A program made the translations under genes and the position numbers. The notes beneath the pieces were generated by a model. The model was not told the origin of the DNA. It saw only the letters and a list, made by a program, of their open reading frames with translations, and ran no database searches. From CALKWS01 sp048594865 (GTDB lineage: Bacteria; Actinomycetota; Actinomycetes; Actinomycetales; Beutenbergiaceae): a stretch of DNA of 8,615 nt. Positions 1 to 6,294 of this stretch are shown here, piece after piece. Every line of letters begins with the position of its first letter. Position 1 is the first letter of the stretch. Location: assembly GCA_048594865.1 (NCBI GenBank), contig JBMDWZ010000212.1:1-8615 (forward strand). The letters are read 5' to 3'.

Positions 1-30
1 ATGGTGAGGCTGCGCCGTCGGTCAGCACCT

Positions 31-52
31 GCAAATAATGCGCATTATCTGC
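31..52. promoter_or_regulatory. Candidate LacI-type operator 1, overlapping a possible -10 element
   Basis: Bases 35-48 (ATAATGCGCATTAT) form a perfect 14-base palindrome. The symmetry extends to 31-52 with one mismatched pair (34/49). The centre is a CpG, as is usual for operators of LacI-family regulators whose hinge-helix leucine inserts at the central step; the regulator encoded just downstream has that leucine (L62). AATAAT at 34-39 matches five of six bases of a sigma-70 -10 box, but no convincing -35 box lies at the right distance. If that -10 is used, a bound repressor would block the promoter, giving autoregulation. The palindrome is seen directly; its role as operator is inferred. 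Confidence 0.6.
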
Positions 53-62
53 TTGTTCGCCC

Positions 63-78
63 CTGCCTGCGCAGGCAG
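63..78. promoter_or_regulatory. Candidate operator 2 (GC-rich palindrome)
   Basis: CTGCCTGCGCAGGCAG is a perfect 16-base palindrome centred on CpG. It shares the TGCGCA core with the palindrome at 35-48; the two centres are 29 bases apart. It lies between the possible -10 region and the ribosome binding site of the regulator gene. It could be a second operator for the same LacI-family protein or a short hairpin in the mRNA leader. Two palindromes with the same core within 50 bases favour the operator reading. Confidence 0.45.
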
Positions 79-106
79 ACTCCTTGACTACAACGAAGTT
101 CGGTCG

Positions 107-112
107 AGGAGG
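107..112 (+). promoter_or_regulatory. Ribosome binding site of the regulator gene
   Basis: AGGAGG lies 5 bases before the ATG at 118. It is a near-consensus Shine-Dalgarno sequence and fixes the start of the LacI-family gene. Confidence 0.85.
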
Positions 113-117
113 ACCAC

Positions 118-1215
118 ATGCCCAGGCGCCGCGTCACCCAAGCTGATGTCGCCGCCCTCGCGGGGGTGAGCCAGACGACCGTCTCGTTCGTGCTCAGCGG
201 CCGCACACCGGCCGGAGTTCGGATCAGCGAGGACACCCGCAAGCGGGTCCTGGACGCCATCCACATCACCGGCTACTCCGCCAATCCCGTCGCCCAACGG
301 CTTGCAGGCGGACACAACCAGATCCTCGGCGTCTTCACGTACGAGACCACCTTCCCGCGACACGGCCGCGACTTCTACGGCCCCTTCCTCATCGGCATCG
401 AGCACGCCGCGGAACAACTGGGCGTGGACCTGCTGCTGTTCACCAGCGCCAAGGTCGTGGACGGCTCACGCCGGCTGGTGCGCGACGGTTGGCAGCGTCT
501 GGGTATCGCTGACGGTTGCCTGCTTATCGGGCAATACGAAGAACGCGCCGAGCTGCAGCACCTCGTGGACACCAACTACCCCTTCGTTTTCGTCGGCAAG
601 CGGGAAGTCGAGGGCGGCAACCTGCCCTACGTCGGCGCCGATTACCGTACCGCCACCCACCGCGCCGTCACCCGGGCCGCCGAAGTGGGGCACACCCGCA
701 TCGGGTACATCGGCGCACGGAGCGACGACCAACCCACTACCGACCGGCTGGCCGGATACCGAGCCGGGATGGCCGAACACGGCCTGGAGGAGGTCTACAT
801 CGACCCGGTCAATCCCGCCAGCGCCGCCGCCGGGATCGTGGATCACCAGCTCACCTCCATTCTGCTCAGCCCCGAGAACGATCCCGACGGTGTGCGAATG
901 GCCTTGGCCGCGCACCGCGTGCGGGTCCCCGAGGACGTTTCGGTCCTCCTGCTTGGCCAACCCCACCACCTTGTCCCAGGGCCCACGCGCTGGTCCGGCT
1001 ACACCATTCCCCGCGAGGAGATGGGCGCACGCGCGTTGTTGCTGCTCTCCCGGCTGGTCGGAACCGCGGGCCCGGACTCGCCACCGGCCGCTCCGCTGCA
1101 GACCCACCAACTCCTCGAATGCGCCGAAGTGCAGGGCGAGACCCTCATCGCGCCGCCATCGATCACCGAACCACCAAGCACACCGATCGTCGAAGAAGAA
1201 CGGAACTACACGTGA
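118..1215 (+). CDS. LacI-family transcriptional regulator
   Basis: This 365-residue protein has the standard LacI layout. The N-terminal helix-turn-helix covers about residues 6-27 (VTQADVAALAGVSQTTVS), followed by a hinge helix around residues 56-64 (NPVAQRLAG). L62 sits where LacI-type regulators insert a leucine at the central CpG of the operator. From about residue 68 a periplasmic-binding-protein-like effector domain begins (ILGVFTYE, later GHTRIGYIGA and RLAGYRAGM), which should bind a sugar or sugar derivative and release DNA. The protein ends in a proline- and glutamate-rich tail (about residues 342-365) beyond the usual fold. The start is set by a strong AGGAGG. Its stop overlaps the GTG of the FAD oxidoreductase by 4 bases, so the two are probably co-translated. 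Two palindromes upstream suggest autoregulation. It is most likely the local repressor of this uptake and degradation locus; the inducer is unknown. Confidence 0.95.
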   Translation: MPRRRVTQADVAALAGVSQTTVSFVLSGRTPAGVRISEDTRKRVLDAIHITGYSANPVAQRLAGGHNQILGVFTYETTFPRHGRDFYGPFLIGIEHAAEQLGVDLLLFTSAKVVDGSRRLVRDGWQRLGIADGCLLIGQYEERAELQHLVDTNYPFVFVGKREVEGGNLPYVGADYRTATHRAVTRAAEVGHTRIGYIGARSDDQPTTDRLAGYRAGMAEHGLEEVYIDPVNPASAAAGIVDHQLTSILLSPENDPDGVRMALAAHRVRVPEDVSVLLLGQPHHLVPGPTRWSGYTIPREEMGARALLLLSRLVGTAGPDSPPAAPLQTHQLLECAEVQGETLIAPPSITEPPSTPIVEEERNYT

Positions 1216-2834
1216 CACATACCGAACTGACCACAGACGTCCTCGTCGTCGGCGGGGGACTGGGCGGCGTCGCTGCCGCACTCGCGGCCGCCGATCGCGG
1301 CTCCCGAGTGGTGCTGACCGAGGAACACCCGTGGATCGGTGGCCAACTCACCTCCCAGGGCGTGCCCCCCGACGAGCACCCGTGGATTGAGAAGTTCGGC
1401 GCCACTGCTCGTTACCGCCGATTGCGCGACGGGATCCGTGAGGTCTACCGCCGGTCCTACCCCCTCACCGATGAGGCCCGGGAATGGGAAGCCCTCAACC
1501 CCGGTGCCGGGTGGGTCTCCAAGCTCTGTCACGAGCCCAGGGTCGCCCTCGGCGTTTTGGAAGAGATGCTCGCCCCGGCGCGCTCCGCTGGTCGGATCAC
1601 AGTGCTGGAGCAGGTGTGGCCAAGTGCGGCAGCGACCGACGGCGATCGGGTCACCTCGGTCACGCTCACCTCAGCGGACGGGGCGCACCGGACCACCGTC
1701 AGCGCCGACTACGTCATCGACGCCACCGAAACTGGCGAACTCTTGCCGTTGACCGGCACCGAGTACGTCACCGGCTTTGAGTCCGCGGCCGAGACCGGCG
1801 AACCCAGCGCCCCCGACGAGGCTCAACCGGACAATATTCAGGCCCTGAGCATCTGCTTCGTGTTGGAGCACGTGCAGGGCGATCACACGATCGAACGCCC
1901 CGAGCAGTACGACTTTTGGCGCAACCTGCGCCCCGGAGCCTGGAACGGGGAACGGTTGCTGTCTTGGACCGCTCCCAGCCCGCGCACCCTGGAGATGGAC
2001 ACCCGCAGCTTCACCCCCAACCCCGGTGATGATGCCCTTGCGGTCTTCGCGGATCAGTCCAAGAACCCCGGCGATGGAAACCTCTGGATCTTCCGCCGGA
2101 TCGCCGCCCGTGACCTACACGAGCCCGGCTACTACGAGAGCGACCTGTGCCTGGTGAACTGGCCCAGCATCGACTACTTCGAAGAACCGGTCTTGAACCT
2201 CGACCGGGAGCAGGCCCAGGCCCGGATCGCCGATGCTCGGCAGCTGAGCCTGTCGATGCTGTACTGGATGCAAACCGAGGCGCCACGTGAAGACGGCGGC
2301 TTCGGTTTCCCCGGGCTGCGCCTTCGGCCCGATGTGATGGGCACCGATGATGGTCTGGCCCAGGCGGTCTACCACCGCGAATCGCGCCGCATCAAGGCAC
2401 TCACCACCATCACCGAAAACGACGTGTCTTACGCCGTGCGCGGAGATGCCGGGGCCACCCGGTATGAGGAGTCGGTGGGCGTGGGCATGTACCGCATCGA
2501 CCTGCACCCCTCCACCGGCGGCGATACCTACATCGATGTGGCCTCCACGCCGTTTGAGATTCCGCTCGGTGCCCTCATCCCACGCCGGATGACGAACCTG
2601 CTCGCCGCCAACAAAAACATCGGCACCACCCACATCACCAACGGCTGCTACCGGCTGCACCCGGTGGAGTGGAACATCGGCGAGGCCGCCGGCCACCTGG
2701 CCGCGTACTGCCGGGACACCGGCACCACACCGCACTCGGTCCACGGCGACCCCGACACCTTGGGCGACTACCAAGACGAACTGGTGCGCACCGGCGTCGA
2801 GCTGCATTGGCCTGACGGCGTCTACCCCTACTGA
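1212..2834 (+). CDS. FAD-dependent oxidoreductase, sugar-locus type (FAD_oxidored-like)
   Basis: This is a 540-residue flavoprotein. The start is GTG at 1212, because the dinucleotide-binding motif must lie near the N-terminus and the codon overlaps the regulator's stop (GTGA). Residues 10-19 (VLVVGGGLGG) are the GxGxxG FAD-binding loop, and E37 lies at the end of the second strand, where the ribose is held. WIGGQLTSQ (41-49), DATETGEL (170-177) and the C-terminal segment around 465-494 (AANKNIGTTH, then NIGEAAG) are typical of the FAD_oxidored (PF12831-like) proteins often found beside ABC sugar importers and polysaccharide-degrading enzymes. There is no signal peptide, so it is cytoplasmic. 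By family it should oxidise a substrate using FAD; in this context a sugar, sugar acid or derivative is plausible, but nothing in the sequence identifies it. Some database entries for such proteins carry the label xanthan lyase, which the Rossmann motif does not support. Substrate and electron acceptor are unknown. Confidence 0.9.
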   Translation: MTHTELTTDVLVVGGGLGGVAAALAAADRGSRVVLTEEHPWIGGQLTSQGVPPDEHPWIEKFGATARYRRLRDGIREVYRRSYPLTDEAREWEALNPGAGWVSKLCHEPRVALGVLEEMLAPARSAGRITVLEQVWPSAAATDGDRVTSVTLTSADGAHRTTVSADYVIDATETGELLPLTGTEYVTGFESAAETGEPSAPDEAQPDNIQALSICFVLEHVQGDHTIERPEQYDFWRNLRPGAWNGERLLSWTAPSPRTLEMDTRSFTPNPGDDALAVFADQSKNPGDGNLWIFRRIAARDLHEPGYYESDLCLVNWPSIDYFEEPVLNLDREQAQARIADARQLSLSMLYWMQTEAPREDGGFGFPGLRLRPDVMGTDDGLAQAVYHRESRRIKALTTITENDVSYAVRGDAGATRYEESVGVGMYRIDLHPSTGGDTYIDVASTPFEIPLGALIPRRMTNLLAANKNIGTTHITNGCYRLHPVEWNIGEAAGHLAAYCRDTGTTPHSVHGDPDTLGDYQDELVRTGVELHWPDGVYPY

Positions 2835-2857
2835 CCACCACGGCCCACGAACGGAGT

Positions 2858-2909
2858 CTGAATGCCAGCAAAGCAATCCGACCAATAGCGCATTCAGGCA
2901 GCGCATTCA
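2858..2909. promoter_or_regulatory. Candidate operator half-sites before the importer operon
   Basis: The spacer between the oxidoreductase and the binding protein holds CTGAATGC (2858-2865) and its exact inverse GCATTCAG (2890-2897). A second AGCGCATTCA (2900-2909) directly repeats 2887-2896, 13 bases apart. The GCGCATT core matches half of the palindrome upstream of the regulator (ATAATGC/GCATTAT). The segment 2885-2895 (ATAGCGCATTC) looks like a degenerate operator with one good arm. I infer binding by the same LacI-family protein to control the importer genes. No clear -35/-10 pair could be assigned. No terminator-like hairpin with a T-run follows the oxidoreductase stop, so read-through from upstream is also possible. 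Confidence 0.4.
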
Positions 2910-3010
2910 CCGTTCGCGAGTCGAGGAAGAAATACCGCATGTGTGCATGGCGACGTGCAGCAAAAGTCGTGAAAGAAAACAACCAGAACAACCTGAGCAA
3001 CGGAGCTAAT

Positions 3011-3015
3011 AGGAG
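3011..3015 (+). promoter_or_regulatory. Ribosome binding site of the solute-binding protein gene
   Basis: AGGAG lies 6 bases before the ATG at 3022, at the end of an A-rich leader (about 2950-3010) that is likely unstructured. This supports strong independent translation of the binding protein, as expected for the most abundant importer component. Confidence 0.8.
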
Positions 3016-3021
3016 AATCAC

Positions 3022-4341
3022 ATGACAATCTCAAGGAAACGCAGTCGGGCAGCGATCGTTGGTGCGATCACTGGCGTGATCGCACTCACCGCCGCATGTA
3101 CGTCCAATGGTGGATCAGACGACGGCGCAGATCCAGAAACCCCGGCCGATCCAGTAGATCTTCGGATGACTGTCTGGAGTGCGAATGAAGGCCACCATGA
3201 GGTCTTTAACGAAATCGCCGACGCCTACATTGAGGAAAATCCCGAACTCGTCAGCTCCATCACTTTCGATGCCTTCGCTTTCGAGGAGTACATCAACGCG
3301 CTAACCACCCAGATTGCAGGTGGCGACGCTCCAGACCTGGCGTGGGTGATGGAGTCATACGCTTCCCAATTCGTTACTTCCGGGGTATTCACGAACCTGG
3401 ATCCGGTGTTCTCCGAAACCGAGGGGTATGACCTGGACGACCTCATCCCGGGGGCGACCGAATTGTGGTCCGTGGATGGCGATATCCACGGCTACCCCTT
3501 CTCCAACAGTCCCTTCGGGATCTACGTGAACCTCGACCTCATTGAAGAGACCGGTCAGGACAATCCGCGCGACCTGCTGGAGTCCGGCGACTGGACCTAC
3601 GACAACATGATCGCAATCGCCGCGGAGGTCGCCGATCAGACCTCGGGTACCGGGTTCATGAACGGGTCGAGTCCCTATGCAACTTGGAACGACGGGCTTG
3701 GGCCGATGTGGCTGGCTTGGGGCGCTGCCCCCTGGAGCGAGGACGGCACCGAGTGCCAATTTGATCAGCCAGAAGTGGTGGAGTTCTTCGAGTGGTATCA
3801 CACCAACGCTTTCGAGAACGGTGCGATGCCATTGCCCGGCGAACAGTTCGACTTCCCAAGCGGGCAATCGGCCTTCTTGCTGGCCCAGCTCAGTGCGTCC
3901 ACCGGCCTGGGAGACGATTTCGAATGGGACTTCCTCCCGCTGCCTGCCGGACCCGCAGGTGAGGTTCCGGTCGTTGGGCAGGGTGGCGTGGGCGTGGTGG
4001 CTCAAGGTGACAACGCCGATATCGCCGCCAACTTCCTGGCTTACTTCAGCAATCCCGAGAACTCGCGTTTGCTCGCTCAGTACTTCCCGCCGCCTCGCAC
4101 CTCACAACTGACGATCGATGTGTTGTCCGATGCGGCGCCGTTGCTCACTACCGAGCAACTACAGGGAACGGTCATTGATCAGTCCGCTGAGGCCGTGGCC
4201 AAGATGGGTCACCCGCAGATGAGCGATATCGCTGATCCCGTCCGGATCGAACTCGATTCACTGTGGACCGCAGATGCGGATATCCCGAGCGTCCTGAGCG
4301 CTGTTTGTGCCGAGATCGACCCGATTATCTCCGGCGACTGA
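3022..4341 (+). CDS. Sugar ABC transporter solute-binding lipoprotein (family 1, MalE-like)
   Basis: This 439-residue protein binds the transported carbohydrate outside the membrane and hands it to the permeases. The N-terminus has basic residues (R5, K6, R7, R9), a hydrophobic stretch (10-25) and a lipobox ending LTAAC, with C26 as the lipidated cysteine. A glycine-, aspartate- and proline-rich linker (27-45) follows. The mature part has family 1 extracellular solute-binding features: LRMTVWSANEGH near the start of the fold, then AGGDAPDLAWV, a segment rich in aromatic residues that could stack on sugars (WNDGLGPMWLAWGAAPW) and a C-terminal FSNPENSRLLA stretch. The start is supported by AGGAG at 3011-3015. 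Its stop codon shares one base with the start of the next permease gene (TGATG). The ligand cannot be read from the sequence; an oligosaccharide released by the exported lyase-like protein is the natural guess. Confidence 0.93.
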   Translation: MTISRKRSRAAIVGAITGVIALTAACTSNGGSDDGADPETPADPVDLRMTVWSANEGHHEVFNEIADAYIEENPELVSSITFDAFAFEEYINALTTQIAGGDAPDLAWVMESYASQFVTSGVFTNLDPVFSETEGYDLDDLIPGATELWSVDGDIHGYPFSNSPFGIYVNLDLIEETGQDNPRDLLESGDWTYDNMIAIAAEVADQTSGTGFMNGSSPYATWNDGLGPMWLAWGAAPWSEDGTECQFDQPEVVEFFEWYHTNAFENGAMPLPGEQFDFPSGQSAFLLAQLSASTGLGDDFEWDFLPLPAGPAGEVPVVGQGGVGVVAQGDNADIAANFLAYFSNPENSRLLAQYFPPPRTSQLTIDVLSDAAPLLTTEQLQGTVIDQSAEAVAKMGHPQMSDIADPVRIELDSLWTADADIPSVLSAVCAEIDPIISGD

Positions 4342-5276
4342 TGACCGCCACTACTGCACGCACTCGCCGCGAGGAGTCGCCCATCCGCGGCTCCTCGCGG
4401 CGGCTCCAAAGAATCGACTCGGTCGTTGGCATCGGTTTCGTTGCCCCGGTGATCTTGGGAATCTTCTTCCTGGGACTGGTGCCATTCGGCTACGTGATTT
4501 GGTACGCGCTGCATGACTGGAACCCCTTGGTGGGCACGTTCACCTGGGTCGGTTCGGACAACTTCTCACGGTTGTTGGGCGACTCCACGGTGTGGGTATC
4601 GCTTGGTGTGACATTGCTTTTCGCGGTGATGCTCATGGTGCTGAACGTGACGCTCGCGATGGCGCTAGCAATCTTGCTGAATCAGAAAGTGCCCGGGACC
4701 ACGACCTTCAGAACCTTCTTCTTTTCGCCGGTCATCGTGTCCACGGTCGCCTGGGTTTTGGTGTGGAACTTTCTAGTCGCCTCAAATGGCGGTATCAACG
4801 GCTTCTTGGGGATGATCGGGATCGAGGGGCCGAATTGGCTGCGTGACCCCAACTGGGCCTTGCCGACGCTGGTGGTCATTCAGGTGTTCAAAGGGGTGGG
4901 GATGAACATGATCCTCTTCCTGGCAGCACTCCAGAATGTTCCTGGCGAAATGAAGGAAGCGGCACGGATCGATGGTGCCGGGCCCGGACGCGTGTTCACC
5001 TCGATCACCTTGCCGATGATGAGCCCGACCATCCTCTTGGTCACCATGATCACGATGATCAGTGCGATGGATGTCTTCGCGCCGATCCAGATCCTGACCG
5101 AGGGCGGTCCAGGTCGATCGACGACGGTGATTTCCTACCTCCTTTACCGCACAGCGTTCGTACAGCAGGACTTCGGGTATGCATCGGCGATCGGGGTTTT
5201 GCTCTTCTTCGTGGTGCTCGTGGTGGCCGCGCTTCAGTGGGGCACGCGAAAGAAGTGGGTACACGATGAAGTCTGA
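4341..5276 (+). CDS. Sugar ABC transporter permease, MalF/UgpA type
   Basis: This is a 311-residue inner-membrane permease. The ATG at 4341 is chosen because it overlaps the binding-protein stop by one base, and an upstream in-frame ATG at 4263 would lie deep inside that gene. A basic cytoplasmic N-terminus (1-26) precedes about six membrane segments (roughly 29-56, 85-112, 122-145, 173-195, 224-250 and 280-305). The EAA loop that docks on the ATPase is at residues 206-225 (EAARIDGAGPG, then ITLP), a very good match to the binding-protein-dependent permease signature. MalF-type proteins of Gram-positive bacteria lack the large periplasmic loop of the enteric protein, and that is also the case here. 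It pairs with the next permease as a heterodimer. No ATPase gene is seen nearby; many actinobacterial sugar importers share an MsiK-like ATPase encoded elsewhere. Confidence 0.94.
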   Translation: MTATTARTRREESPIRGSSRRLQRIDSVVGIGFVAPVILGIFFLGLVPFGYVIWYALHDWNPLVGTFTWVGSDNFSRLLGDSTVWVSLGVTLLFAVMLMVLNVTLAMALAILLNQKVPGTTTFRTFFFSPVIVSTVAWVLVWNFLVASNGGINGFLGMIGIEGPNWLRDPNWALPTLVVIQVFKGVGMNMILFLAALQNVPGEMKEAARIDGAGPGRVFTSITLPMMSPTILLVTMITMISAMDVFAPIQILTEGGPGRSTTVISYLLYRTAFVQQDFGYASAIGVLLFFVVLVVAALQWGTRKKWVHDEV

Positions 5277-6210
5277 GCACGCACCGGCTACACCAGTAGT
5301 AGAGCCCCAACCGTTGGATGAACCGGCATCGGAGGCAGACCCGTCAAGCTCGGATCCGTCGTCGGGTCCGGGCAGGAAACGCAGGCTTACCTCGCGGATC
5401 GGGATCTACACCGCGCTCATTGTTCTGAGCATTCCGTTCGTGTACCCAATGCTGTGGATGGTCTTCTCGGCATTCAAGCCGTCGAATGAGATCTTCGCGA
5501 TCCCGCCCACTCTCTTTCCCCGAGAGTGGACGCTGGATGGCGTAGCCCGAATCTTCACCGTTCAACCCTTCGCGCAGCAATACTTCAACTCGATCTACAT
5601 CGCTGCCATTGTGACTGTGGCATCGGTGATCCTCGGCGCCCTTGCGGGGTATGCGTTTGCGCGGATCCGCTTCCCGTTCGCTTCGTGGTTGTTCCTGCTC
5701 CTCATGGCGGGAATGTTCATTCCCACCGAAGTCACCATCATTCCGATCTTCAGGTGGGTAGCGGACCTGGGCCTGATGAACACACACCTTCCGTTGATCA
5801 TCCTGCCGATCCTCGGGCCGGGTTCGATCGTCGCTGTGTTCATCTTCCGCCAGTTCTTCCTGTCCTTGCCCATCGAACTGGAGGAAGCCGGCCGCCTGGA
5901 TGGCCTAGGTCGATTGGGCATCTTCATGCGGATCGCTTTCCCCTTGGCCGGACCCGCTATCGCGGCGGTGTCGATCATGAAGTTCCTGGCTTCATTCAAC
6001 ATGTATTTCGAGCCGCTGATCTTCCTGCGCAGCGAGCACCTCTTCACGGTGGGCCTTGGCCTCACGCGCTACCAGGACGGCTACGGCGAGCCCATCCACA
6101 ACACCCAGATCGGTGCGACTGCGCTAACGGTGATCCCCATCATCATCGTTTTCCTCTTCGCCCAAAGGCACTTCGTCGAAGGCCTTTCACGATCCGGCCT
6201 GAAGGGGTGA
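5266..6210 (+). CDS. Sugar ABC transporter permease, MalG/UgpE type
   Basis: This 314-residue protein is the second membrane subunit of the importer. The ATG at 5266 is preferred: it follows a purine-rich AAAGAAGTGGG stretch (5250-5260) and overlaps the previous gene by 11 bases. The alternative ATG at 5179 would lie well inside the previous gene. Residues 1-44 form an unusually long hydrophilic N-terminal tail rich in Pro, Ser, Glu and Asp, ending in a basic patch (GRKRRL) before the first membrane segment (about 45-65). The EAA loop is at residues 207-226 (EAGRLDGLGRL, then IAFP), with EAG instead of EAA, a common variant. The C-terminus QRHFVEGLSRSGLKG is typical of MalG-type permeases, where the tail reaches into the dimer interface of the ATPase. 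No convincing terminator follows. Confidence 0.94.
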   Translation: MKSEHAPATPVVEPQPLDEPASEADPSSSDPSSGPGRKRRLTSRIGIYTALIVLSIPFVYPMLWMVFSAFKPSNEIFAIPPTLFPREWTLDGVARIFTVQPFAQQYFNSIYIAAIVTVASVILGALAGYAFARIRFPFASWLFLLLMAGMFIPTEVTIIPIFRWVADLGLMNTHLPLIILPILGPGSIVAVFIFRQFFLSLPIELEEAGRLDGLGRLGIFMRIAFPLAGPAIAAVSIMKFLASFNMYFEPLIFLRSEHLFTVGLGLTRYQDGYGEPIHNTQIGATALTVIPIIIVFLFAQRHFVEGLSRSGLKG

Positions 6211-6283
6211 GGGGCCACCGCAGATAATTCCGCGCACCAGCAAAGCCACACGCAGACCTTGGCCACCGTCGGCCGCTATGACA

Positions 6284-6289
6284 AAGGAG
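6284..6289 (+). promoter_or_regulatory. Ribosome binding site deciding the start of the exported lyase-like gene
   Basis: AAGGAG lies 5 bases before the ATG at 6295. It favours that start over the ATG at 6278, which is out of frame and has no comparable site. Confidence 0.85.
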
Positions 6290-6294
6290 TCACC

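Noticed and set aside
1..87. An open frame from ATG at base 1 (28 codons, ending TGA at 85-87).
   Set aside because: It has no visible ribosome binding site in the window, spans both palindromes and has no recognisable protein features.
84..89. TTGACT as a -35 box for the regulator gene.
   Set aside because: The matching -10 position would fall in the ribosome binding site (about 107-112), with no suitable sequence.
466..1281. Long reverse-strand frames opposite the regulator and oxidoreductase genes.
   Set aside because: They are shadows of GC-rich coding sequence: low-complexity proteins with no domain, while the forward frames carry clear family motifs.
1326..1387. An 11-base direct repeat (CACCCGTGGAT) at 1326-1336 and 1377-1387 inside the oxidoreductase gene, in frame (EHPWI twice).
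   Set aside because: Both copies fall in conserved motifs of the family near the FAD site, so the repeat reflects protein sequence and not a mobile or slipped repeat.
6178..6205. A possible hairpin AGGCC...GGCCT at the end of the second permease gene.
   Set aside because: The stem is only five pairs, lies inside coding sequence and lacks a T-run, so it is not a credible terminator.
6213..6268. GGCCACCG repeated at 6213-6220 and 6261-6268 in the spacer before the lyase-like gene.
   Set aside because: An 8-base GC-rich repeat is easily due to chance here. It does not resemble the other candidate operators and has no symmetry.
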